In this document: in pieces, positions 16,033 through 24,931 of the stretch
Layout of the letters: every line of letters starts with the position of its first letter
Numbering within the stretch: position 1 is the stretch's first letter
Assembly: GCA_025359185.1 (NCBI GenBank)
Contig: JANYHF010000090.1
Span: 1 to 36,141, forward strand
Length of the DNA stretch: 36,141 nucleotides
From: Hyphomicrobiaceae bacterium
GTDB lineage: Bacteria; Pseudomonadota; Alphaproteobacteria; Rhizobiales; Hyphomicrobiaceae
Direction of reading: 5' to 3'
Notes under the pieces: generated by a model
Told to the model about the DNA's origin: nothing
Databases searched by the model: none
What the model saw: the letters and a program-made list of their open reading frames with translations, nothing else
Made by a program: the position numbers and the translations under genes

Positions 16033-17090
16033 TGGGGCTCAGTCTGGATGCCGTGTCGAAAAGCTACGGTGCCCAGCAGGTGTTGGCGCCGACCACGCTC
16101 CAGGTCGCTGACGGCGAGTTTATGACAATTCTCGGGCCTTCGGGTTCCGGCAAAACCACGATCTTGCGGCTGGTCGGCGGTTTCACGCGGCCGACTTCGG
16201 GGCGTATCGGCTTCGGTGATGCCGACATTACCGGCATGCCCGCCCATCAGCGCCCGTTCAACACGGTTTTCCAAGACTACGCCCTGTTCCCGCATATGAC
16301 CGTCGCGGCCAACATCGGATATGGGCTGATGGTCCGGCGGCAAACAAAACCCGCCATCGCTGCCAAGGTGGGCCAGACGGCGGAGATCGTTGGATTGGGC
16401 GGTTTGCTTGATCGCTTTCCATCGCAGCTGTCCGGAGGCCAGAAACAGCGCGTCGCTCTTGCGCGCGCCATCGTGTGCGAGCCCAAGCTCATTCTGCTCG
16501 ACGAGCCACTGGCCGCGCTCGACGCTGAGCTGCGCCGGCAGATGCAGTTCTTCTTGAAGTCGCTGCAGCGTCAAATCGCGACGACCTTCCTGTTCGTCAC
16601 GCACGACCAGGAGGAGGCGATCACCATGTCCGACCGCATCGTCGTCATGAGCGCCGGCCGGATAGAACAGGTCGGTACGCCCAAAGACATCTATTACGCC
16701 CCAAGGACGCAGTTCGTTGCCGGCTTCTTTGGCGACAACAACCTCATTCCGGGGCACGTGACCGGCAATGGTATGGTGACGACGGCACTCGGCACGATGC
16801 CAATACCGGCAGAAACTGACCGGCGGGAGCGGGACGTCATGCTCGCGATCCGTCCCGAGAAGGTTTTACTCGGGGCCGCCGGTTCCGGCTCCCACCAGGT
16901 CTCTTGCCGGATCGACGATGTGACGTTCATTGGTGCCATCACGCAATTGCGTCTCAGACCCGCGGCGGCACCGGACCAAGTGCTGACCGTCAAATTGACC
17001 AGTGACAGGACGCGCCTCGGCCTCGAGAGCGGCACAGTTGTTTCAGCGAGCTTGGCGCCCGGCGACATCGCCCTGGTCGAGGTGTCTTGA
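16032..17090 (+). CDS. ABC importer ATPase, PotA/FbpC type
   Basis: A 352-residue nucleotide-binding subunit. It has Walker A GPSGSGKTT, Q-loop VFQDYALFPHM, signature LSGGQKQR, Walker B LILLDEPLAALD and H-loop FVTHDQEEA. A C-terminal TOBE-type regulatory domain follows from about residue 240 (GFFGDNNLIPGHVTGNG, LAIRPEKVLL). The length and TOBE domain separate it from amino-acid-type ATPases. The ATG at 16032 shares one base with the stop of the enolase-superfamily gene, and its own stop overlaps the ATG of the permease, so translation is coupled. The partner subunits are the two permeases that follow. Confidence 0.93.
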   Translation: MGLSLDAVSKSYGAQQVLAPTTLQVADGEFMTILGPSGSGKTTILRLVGGFTRPTSGRIGFGDADITGMPAHQRPFNTVFQDYALFPHMTVAANIGYGLMVRRQTKPAIAAKVGQTAEIVGLGGLLDRFPSQLSGGQKQRVALARAIVCEPKLILLDEPLAALDAELRRQMQFFLKSLQRQIATTFLFVTHDQEEAITMSDRIVVMSAGRIEQVGTPKDIYYAPRTQFVAGFFGDNNLIPGHVTGNGMVTTALGTMPIPAETDRRERDVMLAIRPEKVLLGAAGSGSHQVSCRIDDVTFIGAITQLRLRPAAAPDQVLTVKLTSDRTRLGLESGTVVSASLAPGDIALVEVS

Positions 17091-17932
17091 TGGTGTCCCT
17101 GCCCGAGCGAATCATACTGTTCATGCTTGTTGCCGCGGGGCCGTTCCTGCTGATCGTCGTACCAATCGGCGCCTTCCTGGCGATGTCCTTCTTCCGCATG
17201 GAAAACCAGCAGATCGTCCATGATCTGTCGTTGGCTAATTATGCTGCCTTCTTCTCCAGCTGGACCTATGTCAAGACGCTTCTGCTCACCCTGTGGCTCT
17301 GTGCGGAGGTGACGCTGATCGGCCTCCTGATTGGCTACCCGATCGCCTATTTCATCTGGCGCCGATCTGGACGTATACGCACCATCTTGCTGCTGCTGTT
17401 CGTGCTGCCGCTGTTCATGAGCTACATCGTCAAGATCTTCACGATGCGCTCGATCCTTGGTTTGAATGGCTTTCTCAACCAGATACTCGTTGCCGTCGGG
17501 ATCCTCAGCGAACCAAGCCAAGTTTTCCTCTACAATCAGAACGCCATCCTGTTCACCATGGCCGTCATCTTCCTGCCGTTCGTAATCCTGCCGATCTATT
17601 TGTCGCTCGAACGGATACCGCGGAGCCTGGTGCAAGCGTCTGCTGATCTGGGCGCTGATATTGGTACGACATTCTGGCACGTGATCCTGCCCTTGTCGGC
17701 ACCGGGCACGATTGCCGGGGCGCTCTTCGCCTTTGTGTTGGCGCTCGGCGATTTCATCACGCCACAGATGGTGGGCGGGGCCAATGGCTTCACCTTCGGC
17801 CGCGTGATCTGGTCGCAATTCGGCCTCGCGTACAACTGGCCGTTCGGCGCCGCTTTAGGCACCGTCCTGCTGGCGGTCGCCCTCTTGGCCATCGTCCTTG
17901 GCGGCCTCGCAGCGCAACGTCAGAAGGTGTAG
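17090..17932 (+). CDS. ABC importer permease, PotB type
   Basis: A 280-residue protein with about six membrane segments, the first at IILFMLVAAGPFLLIVVPIG. The periplasmic loop contains MENQQIVHDLSLANYAAFF. The EAA loop that contacts the ATPase is ASADLGADIGTTFWHVILPL, and FVLALGDFITPQMVGGANGF is a strongly conserved PotB-family segment. The ATG at 17090 overlaps the previous stop (TGATG). It forms the channel with the PotC-type permease five bases downstream. Confidence 0.92.
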   Translation: MVSLPERIILFMLVAAGPFLLIVVPIGAFLAMSFFRMENQQIVHDLSLANYAAFFSSWTYVKTLLLTLWLCAEVTLIGLLIGYPIAYFIWRRSGRIRTILLLLFVLPLFMSYIVKIFTMRSILGLNGFLNQILVAVGILSEPSQVFLYNQNAILFTMAVIFLPFVILPIYLSLERIPRSLVQASADLGADIGTTFWHVILPLSAPGTIAGALFAFVLALGDFITPQMVGGANGFTFGRVIWSQFGLAYNWPFGAALGTVLLAVALLAIVLGGLAAQRQKV

Positions 17933-17937
17933 CGACG

Positions 17938-18738
17938 ATGCCCAGCCGCGCCGAGCGCATTACCGACATCCTGTTGGCCATCCTTGCCGGGCTGGTCTTC
18001 ATCGTGCTTTACGCGCCGCTGCTCATCAGCACACTGTTTTCAATTGTCGAGGTCAAGCGCGGCCAGATCCAATGGGAGACGGCGACGCTTGTCTGGTACG
18101 GCCGGCTCTGGGAAAACCAATCGATCCTCGATGCCATTCGCTCCACATTGGCCGTCGGCGTCATTTCCGTCACGCTGGCCGCCGTCCTGGCCGTGATACT
18201 TGCGCTCTATGTTGAATGGGAGGGGGCGATCGGCCGGCGGCTGATCGAGCTTGTGGTCTATCTGCCGTTCCTGTTGCCGCCAATCGTAACCGGTTTGGCG
18301 CTGCTGGTTTTCTTCTCGGGGCTCGGTCTTGACCGCAATCTTCTCACCGTCACGATCGGCCACACCATATTTGTGCTAGCCGTGCTTTATCGCCTGGTGC
18401 TGACGCGATTGCAGACCCTGCCAAAATCCCTCGTCGAGGCATCGGCGGATCTTGGCGCGTCGCGCTGGCAAACGCTGCGCCACGTGCTGTGGCCGCATCT
18501 GCGCTCGGCGATCGCGACGGGCGCGATCCTCGCCTTTACGCTGTCCTTCGATGAGACCCTCATCACCGTGTTTCTGGCCGGCGATCAAATGACCTTGCCG
18601 CTCCGGCTCTGGGCCATGATGCGGGTCGGCTTCACGGCTGAGATCAACGCCCTGGTCACGATCGTCCTCGTGATTTCGATAGGGCTGACGATCCTGGTTG
18701 GCATGCGTCTGCAGTCTGATGAAGTAAGGGAGGAATGA
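17938..18738 (+). CDS. ABC importer permease, PotC type
   Basis: A 266-residue membrane protein with six hydrophobic segments. VFIVLYAPLLISTLFSIV is the first, and LVVYLPFLLPPIVTGLALLV is typical of PotC. The EAA loop is EASADLGASRWQTLRHVLWP, followed by the family segment LAFTLSFDETLITVFLAGDQ. It starts at ATG 17938, five bases after the PotB-type stop, and ends within the ribosome-binding region of the SDR gene. A close relative lies at 20941-21723 in the second Pot-type system of this window. Confidence 0.92.
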   Translation: MPSRAERITDILLAILAGLVFIVLYAPLLISTLFSIVEVKRGQIQWETATLVWYGRLWENQSILDAIRSTLAVGVISVTLAAVLAVILALYVEWEGAIGRRLIELVVYLPFLLPPIVTGLALLVFFSGLGLDRNLLTVTIGHTIFVLAVLYRLVLTRLQTLPKSLVEASADLGASRWQTLRHVLWPHLRSAIATGAILAFTLSFDETLITVFLAGDQMTLPLRLWAMMRVGFTAEINALVTIVLVISIGLTILVGMRLQSDEVREE

Positions 18739-18740
18739 TC

Positions 18741-19520
18741 ATGTCACGCTTGGCAGGCCGGGTCGCGGTCGTTACAGGCGGTGCGCAAGGGATCGGTTTA
18801 GGCATCGGTCGCCGGCTGGCTTTCGAAGGTGCCGAGGTCGTGCTCGCTGACATCAAGTTTGACGTCGCCCAGGCTGCGGCTGCCGAGCTGACGGGCACAG
18901 GCGCCAAGGTGACGGCCGCCAAAGTTGACATCGGCGACGATATTTCGGTCCGCGCGCTGGCCGATCATGTCGAACAACGATTTGGCCACTGCGAAATTCT
19001 CGTCAACAACGCCGCCATCAGCGACATGACCGGGATCGAGGCGATGACGATGCAACGCTACCAAGACGTCGTGCGCATCAACCAGGATGGCGCCGTCCGT
19101 GTCAGTTTGAACTTTGTGCCCTTGATGAAGAAATCGGGCGCGGGCCGGCGCATTCTCAACATCGCGTCGATCATGGGCATGCGCGGTAGCCCAAACTCCA
19201 TCCCGTATTCGACGGCCAAGGGCGCCGTCGTGAATTTCACGCGCGCGTTGGCGTGTGATCTTGCCCCGCACGACATCATGGTCAACGCTATCGCGCCGGG
19301 TTTTGTCGATACGCCGATGTCGATCCAACCCGACGGCAGCCACGAATATGACAGCGACTGGTTCCGCGACATTTACGTGAAGTACGGACGGATTCCGCTC
19401 CGCCGCTACGGCAACCCAGATGATATGGCCGGTCCCGCTTTCTTTCTGTGCAGCGACGACAGCCGGTATGTCACCGGCCAGATCCTGCTGGTTGACGGTG
19501 GCGTGTCGGCGACGTTCTGA
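18741..19520 (+). CDS. SDR-family oxidoreductase
   Basis: A 259-residue classical SDR: cofactor loop TGGAQGIG, Asp at VLADIKF (suggesting NAD), VDIGDDISV, NNAAIS, catalytic Ser in NIASIMGM and Tyr-x-x-x-Lys in YSTAKGA, with the C-terminus YVTGQILLVDGG. The ATG at 18741 is preferred to the one at 18735, because AGGGAGG ends at 18733: 7 bases before the first and only one base before the second. It is coupled to the permease gene (2-base gap) and likely dehydrogenates the imported compound or the product of the enolase-superfamily enzyme. Confidence 0.9.
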   Translation: MSRLAGRVAVVTGGAQGIGLGIGRRLAFEGAEVVLADIKFDVAQAAAAELTGTGAKVTAAKVDIGDDISVRALADHVEQRFGHCEILVNNAAISDMTGIEAMTMQRYQDVVRINQDGAVRVSLNFVPLMKKSGAGRRILNIASIMGMRGSPNSIPYSTAKGAVVNFTRALACDLAPHDIMVNAIAPGFVDTPMSIQPDGSHEYDSDWFRDIYVKYGRIPLRRYGNPDDMAGPAFFLCSDDSRYVTGQILLVDGGVSATF

Positions 19521-19534
19521 GAGGTCTGAAGACA

Positions 19535-19862
19535 TTGGTTGAAACCGTCCATATCCGCTCGATCCGCTCAGTGCCGCTCATGGGCGACAGCCCCAAGGGC
19601 GGCTGGTCGGCCGAAATCAGGCCCGAGGACTCCGTGCACGCGCTCATCGCTGTGCATACGGACATTGGTGTCGTTGGTTATGGCAGCGTCTTCACGGATG
19701 GGCGGCTGGTGGCCGCACTTTCTGGATGGGACGCGGCGGCACACTCACCCACGTCATCAGTGGCATCGATATCGCGCTTTAACTGCCAGTGCTTGGCGTA
19801 CGTTCGATCGCGAAAAGATTGCTCGCTACACGCCTGACGCCGCACCGCTCTTTCAGTCCTGA
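19535..19862 (+). pseudogene. Enolase-superfamily gene, decayed remnant
   Basis: From the TTG at 19535 the N-terminal capping domain is readable: VHIRSIRSVPLMGDSPKGGW, SVHALIAVHTDIGVVGYG and VFTDGRLVAAL. Near 19720 the reading jumps to another frame and reads FWMGRGGTLTHVISGIDIAL, a segment normally about 35-40 residues further on, and then meets TAA at 19780-19782. The following bases, in a third frame, read WRTFDREKIARYTPDAAPLF and end at 19862. That may be the gene's own 3' end, but this is uncertain. The whole catalytic barrel is missing, so at least two deletions occurred. It was the last gene of the rightward operon, 14 bases after the SDR. Confidence 0.72.
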
Positions 19863-20740
19863 CTATCGGGCGCTGCGAAGAGCGTCTCGGCGATCCCCTC
19901 ACAGCCTGGCTCAAAGGCAAACAGCGCGCCGGACAGCGGCAAGTCCTGCAAGGCCTTAGGGTCTGCAGCCTCGCGAGCCGTGGTTATGTACAAGGTGCCC
20001 AAGTCGGCGCCGCCGAATGCCAGTGCCGTGACGTGCACCGACGGCACCGCCACGCTTGCCAGCCGCTCGCCAGCAGGAGACCAACGGGAAATTTGTGATC
20101 CAGCCCAATGGGCTACCCACAGACAGCCTTCGGCATCGACGGTCAGCCCATCGGGCATGCCGTCTTGATCAGCAAACGCGGCAAAGACCCTGCGATTTCG
20201 CGCATGCGGCGTGTCAGGGCTGATGTCGTAGGTGAGGATTTTGCGCGCGAGACTATCGCTGAAATACATCGTGCGGCCGTCCGGAGAAAAGGCGGGACCG
20301 TTGGGTACTGCAAATCCAGCATCGGCCAAGGTCGCGGTGCCATCGGACGTCACGCACCAAAGGCAGCCACGCGGTTCCAGCTCGGCGATATGGCTTGTCC
20401 CGACCCAGAGCCGGCCAAATCGATCAACCTTGCAATCATTGTAGCTGACACTGTCACGACCCTGCTCTGGGTCGACGAATGGCTTGCGCCAATTTACTGT
20501 GCGGTTGAGCCATGCAAGCCCTTGCCGATGGGCCAGGACAAACAGGTTCGGATCCGTGGTTTGGACAAGTGCCCCCAGCGGCGCAGGCAAATCAAGAGGA
20601 TAACGACTGAGCTGTCCAGTCGTCACGTCGTAGGCCAACCGCTCCGGCTCGAGCAGATCGATCCAATGTATCGTCCCAGTTGGTCGATGCCAGAGCACCG
20701 ATTCACCTAACCGATTGGCCGAAACTGCCAATGTGCGCAT
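19853..20740 (-). CDS. SMP-30/gluconolactonase/LRE-family lactonase
   Basis: A 295-residue beta-propeller protein. The start has GESVLWHRPTGTIHWIDL, where the Glu is the first metal ligand of the family. SYNDCKVDRFGRLWVGT supplies the Asn ligand, PNGPAFSPDGRTMYFSDS the second Asn, and MPDGLTVDAEGCLWVAHWAG the Asp. These enzymes open aldonolactones to acids in dehydrogenase-initiated sugar catabolism. The gene lies alone on the minus strand, convergent with the rightward operon, and overlaps the decayed gene by a few bases. Its lactone substrate would come from a sugar 1-dehydrogenase, and the SDRs of both blocks are candidates. The ATG at 20740 has GAGGG upstream. The 200 bases before it (20741-20940) show no gene. 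Confidence 0.9.
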   Translation of the reverse strand: MRTLAVSANRLGESVLWHRPTGTIHWIDLLEPERLAYDVTTGQLSRYPLDLPAPLGALVQTTDPNLFVLAHRQGLAWLNRTVNWRKPFVDPEQGRDSVSYNDCKVDRFGRLWVGTSHIAELEPRGCLWCVTSDGTATLADAGFAVPNGPAFSPDGRTMYFSDSLARKILTYDISPDTPHARNRRVFAAFADQDGMPDGLTVDAEGCLWVAHWAGSQISRWSPAGERLASVAVPSVHVTALAFGGADLGTLYITTAREAADPKALQDLPLSGALFAFEPGCEGIAETLFAAPDSQD

Positions 20741-20940
20741 GCTACACCCTCGACGATAACCCAACGATAAGGCTCCATACTACGACAGTACATCGCCGGC
20801 ACTCACAATCGTTGATCGATTGGGGCCAGCTTCCATCGTTCGCCGGTGCCGACGATTGGCGGTCGTGGTGCCTTCAACAGCAAGAAGCCGGGGAACGGGC
20901 TGGGGCGATGGATTGAAGAAGGGGCGTGCCAGCAAGGAGA

Positions 20941-21723
20941 TTAGGGCTGCGGCCTGACGAGGCTTATGACCGCGACGCTCAGAGCGGCAGTAGCGGCTAA
21001 TATGAGAGTGATCAAGGCGTTCATGTCGGGTGTAAAACCGGTGCGGACCATAGCCCAGAGCCGCAGCGGCAGCGTGTTGTCGCTGCCTGTGACGAGCAAG
21101 GTGATCAATGTCTCGTCGAAGGACAGGGCGAAGGCCAGCACGCCCGCTGCGACGGCCGCCGAGGCCAAATGCGGGAGCAGCACGCGGCGGAAGGTGTAGG
21201 CGCGCGTGGCACCGAGGTCATAGGAGGCTTCGATCAGCTGTGGGCTGAGGGATTGCAGGCGCTGCAGGATCGTGCGGTAGACCAGCGCCAGCACAAGCAA
21301 CGTGTGGCCGATCACGACGGTTAGGAGCGACCTCGGCACGCCAACCTCGCGAAAGAAGATCAGCAGTGACAGCCCGGTGACGATCGGCGGGAGCAAAAAG
21401 GGCGTGACGATGATGGCCCGGTGCAGCCCCCGCCAGGGACTGCCGCCATATTGGAAATAGAGGGCGAACACCGTTCCAAGCACGACCGATGTGACCACGG
21501 TGCCTGCGCCCACGATGAAAGTATTGACCAGCGCCTCGCCGATACCACGGTTCGCGAACAGCTTGGCGTACCATTGCAAGCCGAAGCTCGACCAGTCCAC
21601 CGAAGTTCCCGTCTGATCGAAAAACGACAGCACGACGGCAACGGCAAGCGGGCCATAGAGGATCACGAGCACCAGGCCCGCGAAGGCACGCAAGGCCCAT
21701 GCGACCGGCCATGGAAATGTCAT
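20941..21723 (-). CDS. ABC importer permease, PotC type (system B)
   Basis: 260 residues from ATG 21723, which overlaps the stop of the upstream permease (ATGA). The six membrane segments include LRAFAGLVLVILYGPLAVAV and IIVTPFLLPPIVTGLSLLIF. The EAA loop is EASYDLGATRAYTFRRVLLP, and the conserved LAFALSFDETLITLLVTGSD follows. A longer in-frame reading to 22368 only runs antisense-like through the upstream permease and is not used. It is the last gene of the leftward operon of block B. Confidence 0.92.
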   Translation of the reverse strand: MTFPWPVAWALRAFAGLVLVILYGPLAVAVVLSFFDQTGTSVDWSSFGLQWYAKLFANRGIGEALVNTFIVGAGTVVTSVVLGTVFALYFQYGGSPWRGLHRAIIVTPFLLPPIVTGLSLLIFFREVGVPRSLLTVVIGHTLLVLALVYRTILQRLQSLSPQLIEASYDLGATRAYTFRRVLLPHLASAAVAAGVLAFALSFDETLITLLVTGSDNTLPLRLWAMVRTGFTPDMNALITLILAATAALSVAVISLVRPQP

Positions 21724-22598
21724 GGCGGGCCTCCCTGACTGCGGCCGATCCGGGCGGCAAGGGCCAGCACAGCCAACACCGCGGCCATCAGGATCACCGC
21801 CAGCGCCGAGCCGAACGGCCAATTGTAGGCAAGGCCAAACTGAGAATAGACGATGCGGCCGAAGGTGAGGCCCGTCGGCCCACCGACCATCTGTGGCGTG
21901 ACGAAATCGCCGAGCGCGAGTACAAAAGTGAACGAGGCGCCGATGACCCCGCCCGGCCAGCTCAAGGGCAGCACGACACGGCGGAAGGTAAGCCAGCCCG
22001 CCCCACCCAGATCCGACGAGGCTTGGATCAGGGCTTTGGGGATCCGTTCCAGGGTCACGAAAAGAGGCAACAGCGTGAACGGGAAGAGGATGATCGACAG
22101 CGTCAGAAACACCGCCGTCAAGTTGAACAGTAGAAATGGTGTCGGCTCGGTGATCACGCCAGCGGCCATCAGCAGCGTATTGAGATAGCCCCTTCCGCCA
22201 AGAATGGCGCGGATCGAGAAGATCTTCAGGATGTAGCTCATCAGCAGCGGGATCACGAAGAGCACCAGCATCAGATGTTTTGCGCGGCCCTCGAGGCTCC
22301 AGAGCAGAAGCGCGACCGGATAGGCGGCCAGCAGCGTGATGACGCCAACACCCGCCGCGAGCAGACACGTGCGCAGGAACTGCGGCACGAACACTGCATC
22401 GCTAAAGAAGCGGATGTAATTGCCAAAGGTGAAGCGGTGCACGATCTCGCCGTTGTCGAGGGCAAAGAAACTGTAGGCGAGGAAGCCCGCCAGTGGCAGC
22501 ACAATCAGCCCAATGGGCGGTGTCCAGACCAGAGTTGTAATCAGTACACGCTGCAATCGATCCTTCCATCTATGCTTGACAGTCTGCATTTGCGTCAT
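21720..22598 (-). CDS. ABC importer permease, PotB type (system B)
   Basis: 292 residues from ATG 22598, which overlaps the ATPase stop (ATGA). The first membrane segment is LVWTPPIGLIVLPLAGFLAY. The periplasmic loop DNGEIVHRFTFGNYIRFFSD resembles that of the PotB-type protein of block A. The EAA loop is ASSDLGGAGWLTFRRVVLPL, with FVLALGDFVTPQMVGGPTGL after it. The two Pot-type systems in the window are clear paralogues with the same gene order for ATPase and permeases. Confidence 0.92.
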   Translation of the reverse strand: MTQMQTVKHRWKDRLQRVLITTLVWTPPIGLIVLPLAGFLAYSFFALDNGEIVHRFTFGNYIRFFSDAVFVPQFLRTCLLAAGVGVITLLAAYPVALLLWSLEGRAKHLMLVLFVIPLLMSYILKIFSIRAILGGRGYLNTLLMAAGVITEPTPFLLFNLTAVFLTLSIILFPFTLLPLFVTLERIPKALIQASSDLGGAGWLTFRRVVLPLSWPGGVIGASFTFVLALGDFVTPQMVGGPTGLTFGRIVYSQFGLAYNWPFGSALAVILMAAVLAVLALAARIGRSQGGPP

Positions 22599-23749
22599 CT
22601 CAACAGAATGCGGCAGTCGGCGGAGCGCCAACCTGCAGAGATCGGCTGACCGCGACTAAGGCCGAGACCGGCGGCGCGGCTGGCGAGCTTAATGGTCAAC
22701 GGTCGCGCGGTTTCGCCTGACGGCTGGATCACAATCTGTGAAATGGCACCAGCGAACGTTACATCGCGAATTGTGCCAGACAGATGGTTCTCAAACTCGG
22801 ACCCTGGAGCCACCTGGATGGCCTCGGGGCGCAATGCGATCTTCACAGGCGTGCCAGTTGGCGCCTCTGCCACATCGGATTGATCTTTGGTGGACACCAT
22901 CAGGCGACCCGCCGCCGTCTCGACGAAGCGGACGGCGGCAGCCGATGGCCCCAGGCGCCCCTCGATCAGATTGTTGTCGCCGAAAAAGCGGGCGATGTAT
23001 TCGCTGGCCGGGCGATAATAGAGCTCGTGCGGCGTGCCAATCTGGGCGATCCGCCCGGCATCGAGCACGCAGATGCGGTCGCTCATGACGATGGCTTCCT
23101 CCTGGTCGTGCGTCACCAGCAGGAAGGTTGTTCGGATCTCGCGTTGCAATTGCTTGAGAAATACCTGCATTTGCCGTCGCAAAGCGGCATCGAGCGCCCC
23201 TAGCGGTTCATCGAGCAGGATCAGCCGCGGCTCCAGTACCAGCGCGCGGGCGAGCGCAACACGCTGCCGCTGACCGCCCGAGAGCTGACTGGGGTAACGC
23301 GCATCAAAGCCCTTGAGGGCGACGCGTTCGAGCGCCTCGGCCACTTTGGGCCGCAAAACGTCCCGCGCTGTTCCCCTCGCTTCGAGGCCATAGGCGACAT
23401 TGCCTGCGACCGTCAGATGCGGGAACAAGGCATAATCCTGGAACACCGTATTCACCGGCCGCCGGTAGGCAGGCACGCTGACAATATCAGCTCCTTCGAA
23501 CAGAATGCGGCCGGCGCTGGGTTCGGTGAACCCGCCGATCAGCCGCAACACGGTGGTCTTGCCGCTGCCGCTGGCGCCCAGCACAGTGAGGAACTCGCCA
23601 TCGTTGATCGTCAGATCTATGCCGTGCAGCACCTGCGCGCCGCCGAAGCCCTTCTCGATGCCCTCCAGGACAAGCAAGGGGCGCGACATCGACAATGGCG
23701 CCTGCCGCTGGTTAGCGGCGGCGGGTGCAGTGATGTCGATGGCCCCCAT
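22595..23749 (-). CDS. ABC importer ATPase, PotA type (system B)
   Basis: 384 residues from ATG 23749, or 364 if ATG 23689 (MSRPLLVLEG) is used; the family alignment begins only after the second Met. It has Walker A GASGSGKTT (Ala in place of the usual Pro), Q-loop VFQDYALFPHL, signature LSGGQRQR, Walker B LILLDEPLGALD, H-loop LVTHDQEEA and a C-terminal TOBE-type domain from ARFFGDNNLIEGRLGP. It partners the following two permeases and the preceding binding protein. Confidence 0.92.
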   Translation of the reverse strand: MGAIDITAPAAANQRQAPLSMSRPLLVLEGIEKGFGGAQVLHGIDLTINDGEFLTVLGASGSGKTTVLRLIGGFTEPSAGRILFEGADIVSVPAYRRPVNTVFQDYALFPHLTVAGNVAYGLEARGTARDVLRPKVAEALERVALKGFDARYPSQLSGGQRQRVALARALVLEPRLILLDEPLGALDAALRRQMQVFLKQLQREIRTTFLLVTHDQEEAIVMSDRICVLDAGRIAQIGTPHELYYRPASEYIARFFGDNNLIEGRLGPSAAAVRFVETAAGRLMVSTKDQSDVAEAPTGTPVKIALRPEAIQVAPGSEFENHLSGTIRDVTFAGAISQIVIQPSGETARPLTIKLASRAAGLGLSRGQPISAGWRSADCRILLR

Positions 23750-23801
23750 CCGTCTGCAACGCTCCCGATTCAGCCTGAATTGCCACTGCAACTTCGTCGA
23801 T

Positions 23802-23827
23802 GGACCAGCCCATACTAGGGCTGGTCC
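23802..23827 (-). other. Intercistronic hairpin downstream of a binding-protein gene
   Basis: A perfect 10-bp stem (GGACCAGCCC at 23802-23811 and GGGCTGGTCC at 23818-23827) with a 6-base loop lies in the 94-base gap between the binding-protein stop and the ATPase start. There is no T-run. It is the strongest of three such structures that follow binding-protein genes in this window. Confidence 0.7.
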
Positions 23828-23843
23828 CGTCGCTGGCGCCTTC

Positions 23844-24881
23844 CTATTGCTGCGCGGCGGCCTTGACTTCGTTCCACAGGTCACTGCGCTTCTGGAAGTC
23901 CTCGACCGGCAGCAGCCAGACCAGTTTCTGGTTCGGGTCATCGCCAGTCAGCGGTGTCACGGTGTTGCCGAAACCGTTGCGGTCGGTCAGGGCCTGGCTG
24001 ATCTTCTTCTGGATAACGAAGTTGACCCAGGCTTCGGCCAGATCCTTGTCCTTGCAGCCCTTGGTGATGTTCCAGGTGTCGAGCCAGGCGAGCGCGCCTT
24101 CCTTTGGCACCACATACTTCACCGGCGCGTTCGCCTTGAGCATGCCCGTCAGTTGCTGATGTCCGAAATTGGCGAAAATCAGCGCGACGTCATTGGTCTG
24201 GTAGATCTTGAGGGCTTCGTCAGCCGATTGATAGTAGCTGAGAATGTTCTTCTGCACGTCGATCAGTTTTTGCTTCACCTTGCCGAATTCGTCGGCACTG
24301 AGTTTGAACGGATGGTCGATGCCAGCGGCAAGTGCACCATAGGAGAAGTTGTGGGCGCTGGCGTCATAGGCGAGAATCTTGCCCTTGTATTTGGGGTCCC
24401 ACAGAATGTTTATGGAATCGGGGGCAGGGCTGACCTTGTTGGTATCGTAGATCAGGCCAATCGAGTCGAAGGCAAAGGGGATGCCGTAGATCTTGCCATC
24501 ACGCCCGACGCCACCGACCTTGGTGAGGTCGTTGAACTGCGGCAGCGTCCCTTTCTGGTTTGGCAGCTTCGCCATGTCGTGAGGCTGAACCAGGCCTGCA
24601 TCGACATAGCGCTGCAGCTCCGATGTGTTCACGGACATAAGGTCGAAATCGGCGCCGTCGCTTCCCTTGATCTTGGACCAGATCTCATCGTCCGTCTGCG
24701 CATAGACGACTTTGACCTGGGCGTCGTTGGCCTTGGAGAACTCGGCCACCCAATCGTCATCGGCATAGCCTTGCCAGGTGAGAATGCGCAACTCCTTGGC
24801 TTCGGCGGCATGAAGTCCCGCAGTGACCGCCACGGCGATTGCACCCAAGAGGCTGATCGTCAGTCGCTTTGTCAGTGTCAT
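23844..24881 (-). CDS. Extracellular solute-binding protein, PotD/PotF-like (system B)
   Basis: 345 residues. The Sec signal peptide is MTLTKRLTISLLGAIAVAVT ending near AAEAKE, unlike the twin-arginine-type leaders of the block A proteins. The mature part has ELRILTWQGYADDDWVAEFS, DDEIWSKIKGSDGADFDLMS, GIPFAFDSIGLIYDTNKVSP and KEGALAWLDTWNITKGCKDK. It is a more distant relative of the tandem pair. The ATG at 24881 follows GGAAGGAGAC. It lies 50 bases after the dehydratase gene. By context the ligand is more likely a sugar acid or related compound than a polyamine, but this is inference. Confidence 0.9.
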   Translation of the reverse strand: MTLTKRLTISLLGAIAVAVTAGLHAAEAKELRILTWQGYADDDWVAEFSKANDAQVKVVYAQTDDEIWSKIKGSDGADFDLMSVNTSELQRYVDAGLVQPHDMAKLPNQKGTLPQFNDLTKVGGVGRDGKIYGIPFAFDSIGLIYDTNKVSPAPDSINILWDPKYKGKILAYDASAHNFSYGALAAGIDHPFKLSADEFGKVKQKLIDVQKNILSYYQSADEALKIYQTNDVALIFANFGHQQLTGMLKANAPVKYVVPKEGALAWLDTWNITKGCKDKDLAEAWVNFVIQKKISQALTDRNGFGNTVTPLTGDDPNQKLVWLLPVEDFQKRSDLWNEVKAAAQQ

Positions 24882-24931
24882 CGAAGTCTCCTTCCCAATA
24901 ACGTCCGAGGTTTGAAGTTCGGTATTCGCCC

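Noticed and set aside
16694-17818. 374-codon open frame on the minus strand, rich in charged residues
   Set aside because: Antisense to the PotA- and PotB-type genes; the charged composition is the complement of membrane segments.
12552-18738. Polyamine importer (PotABCD) as the function of the Pot-type systems
   Set aside because: The family is broad, and both systems are embedded with sugar-acid-type enzymes. The binding residues for polyamines could not be confirmed, so only the class is stated.
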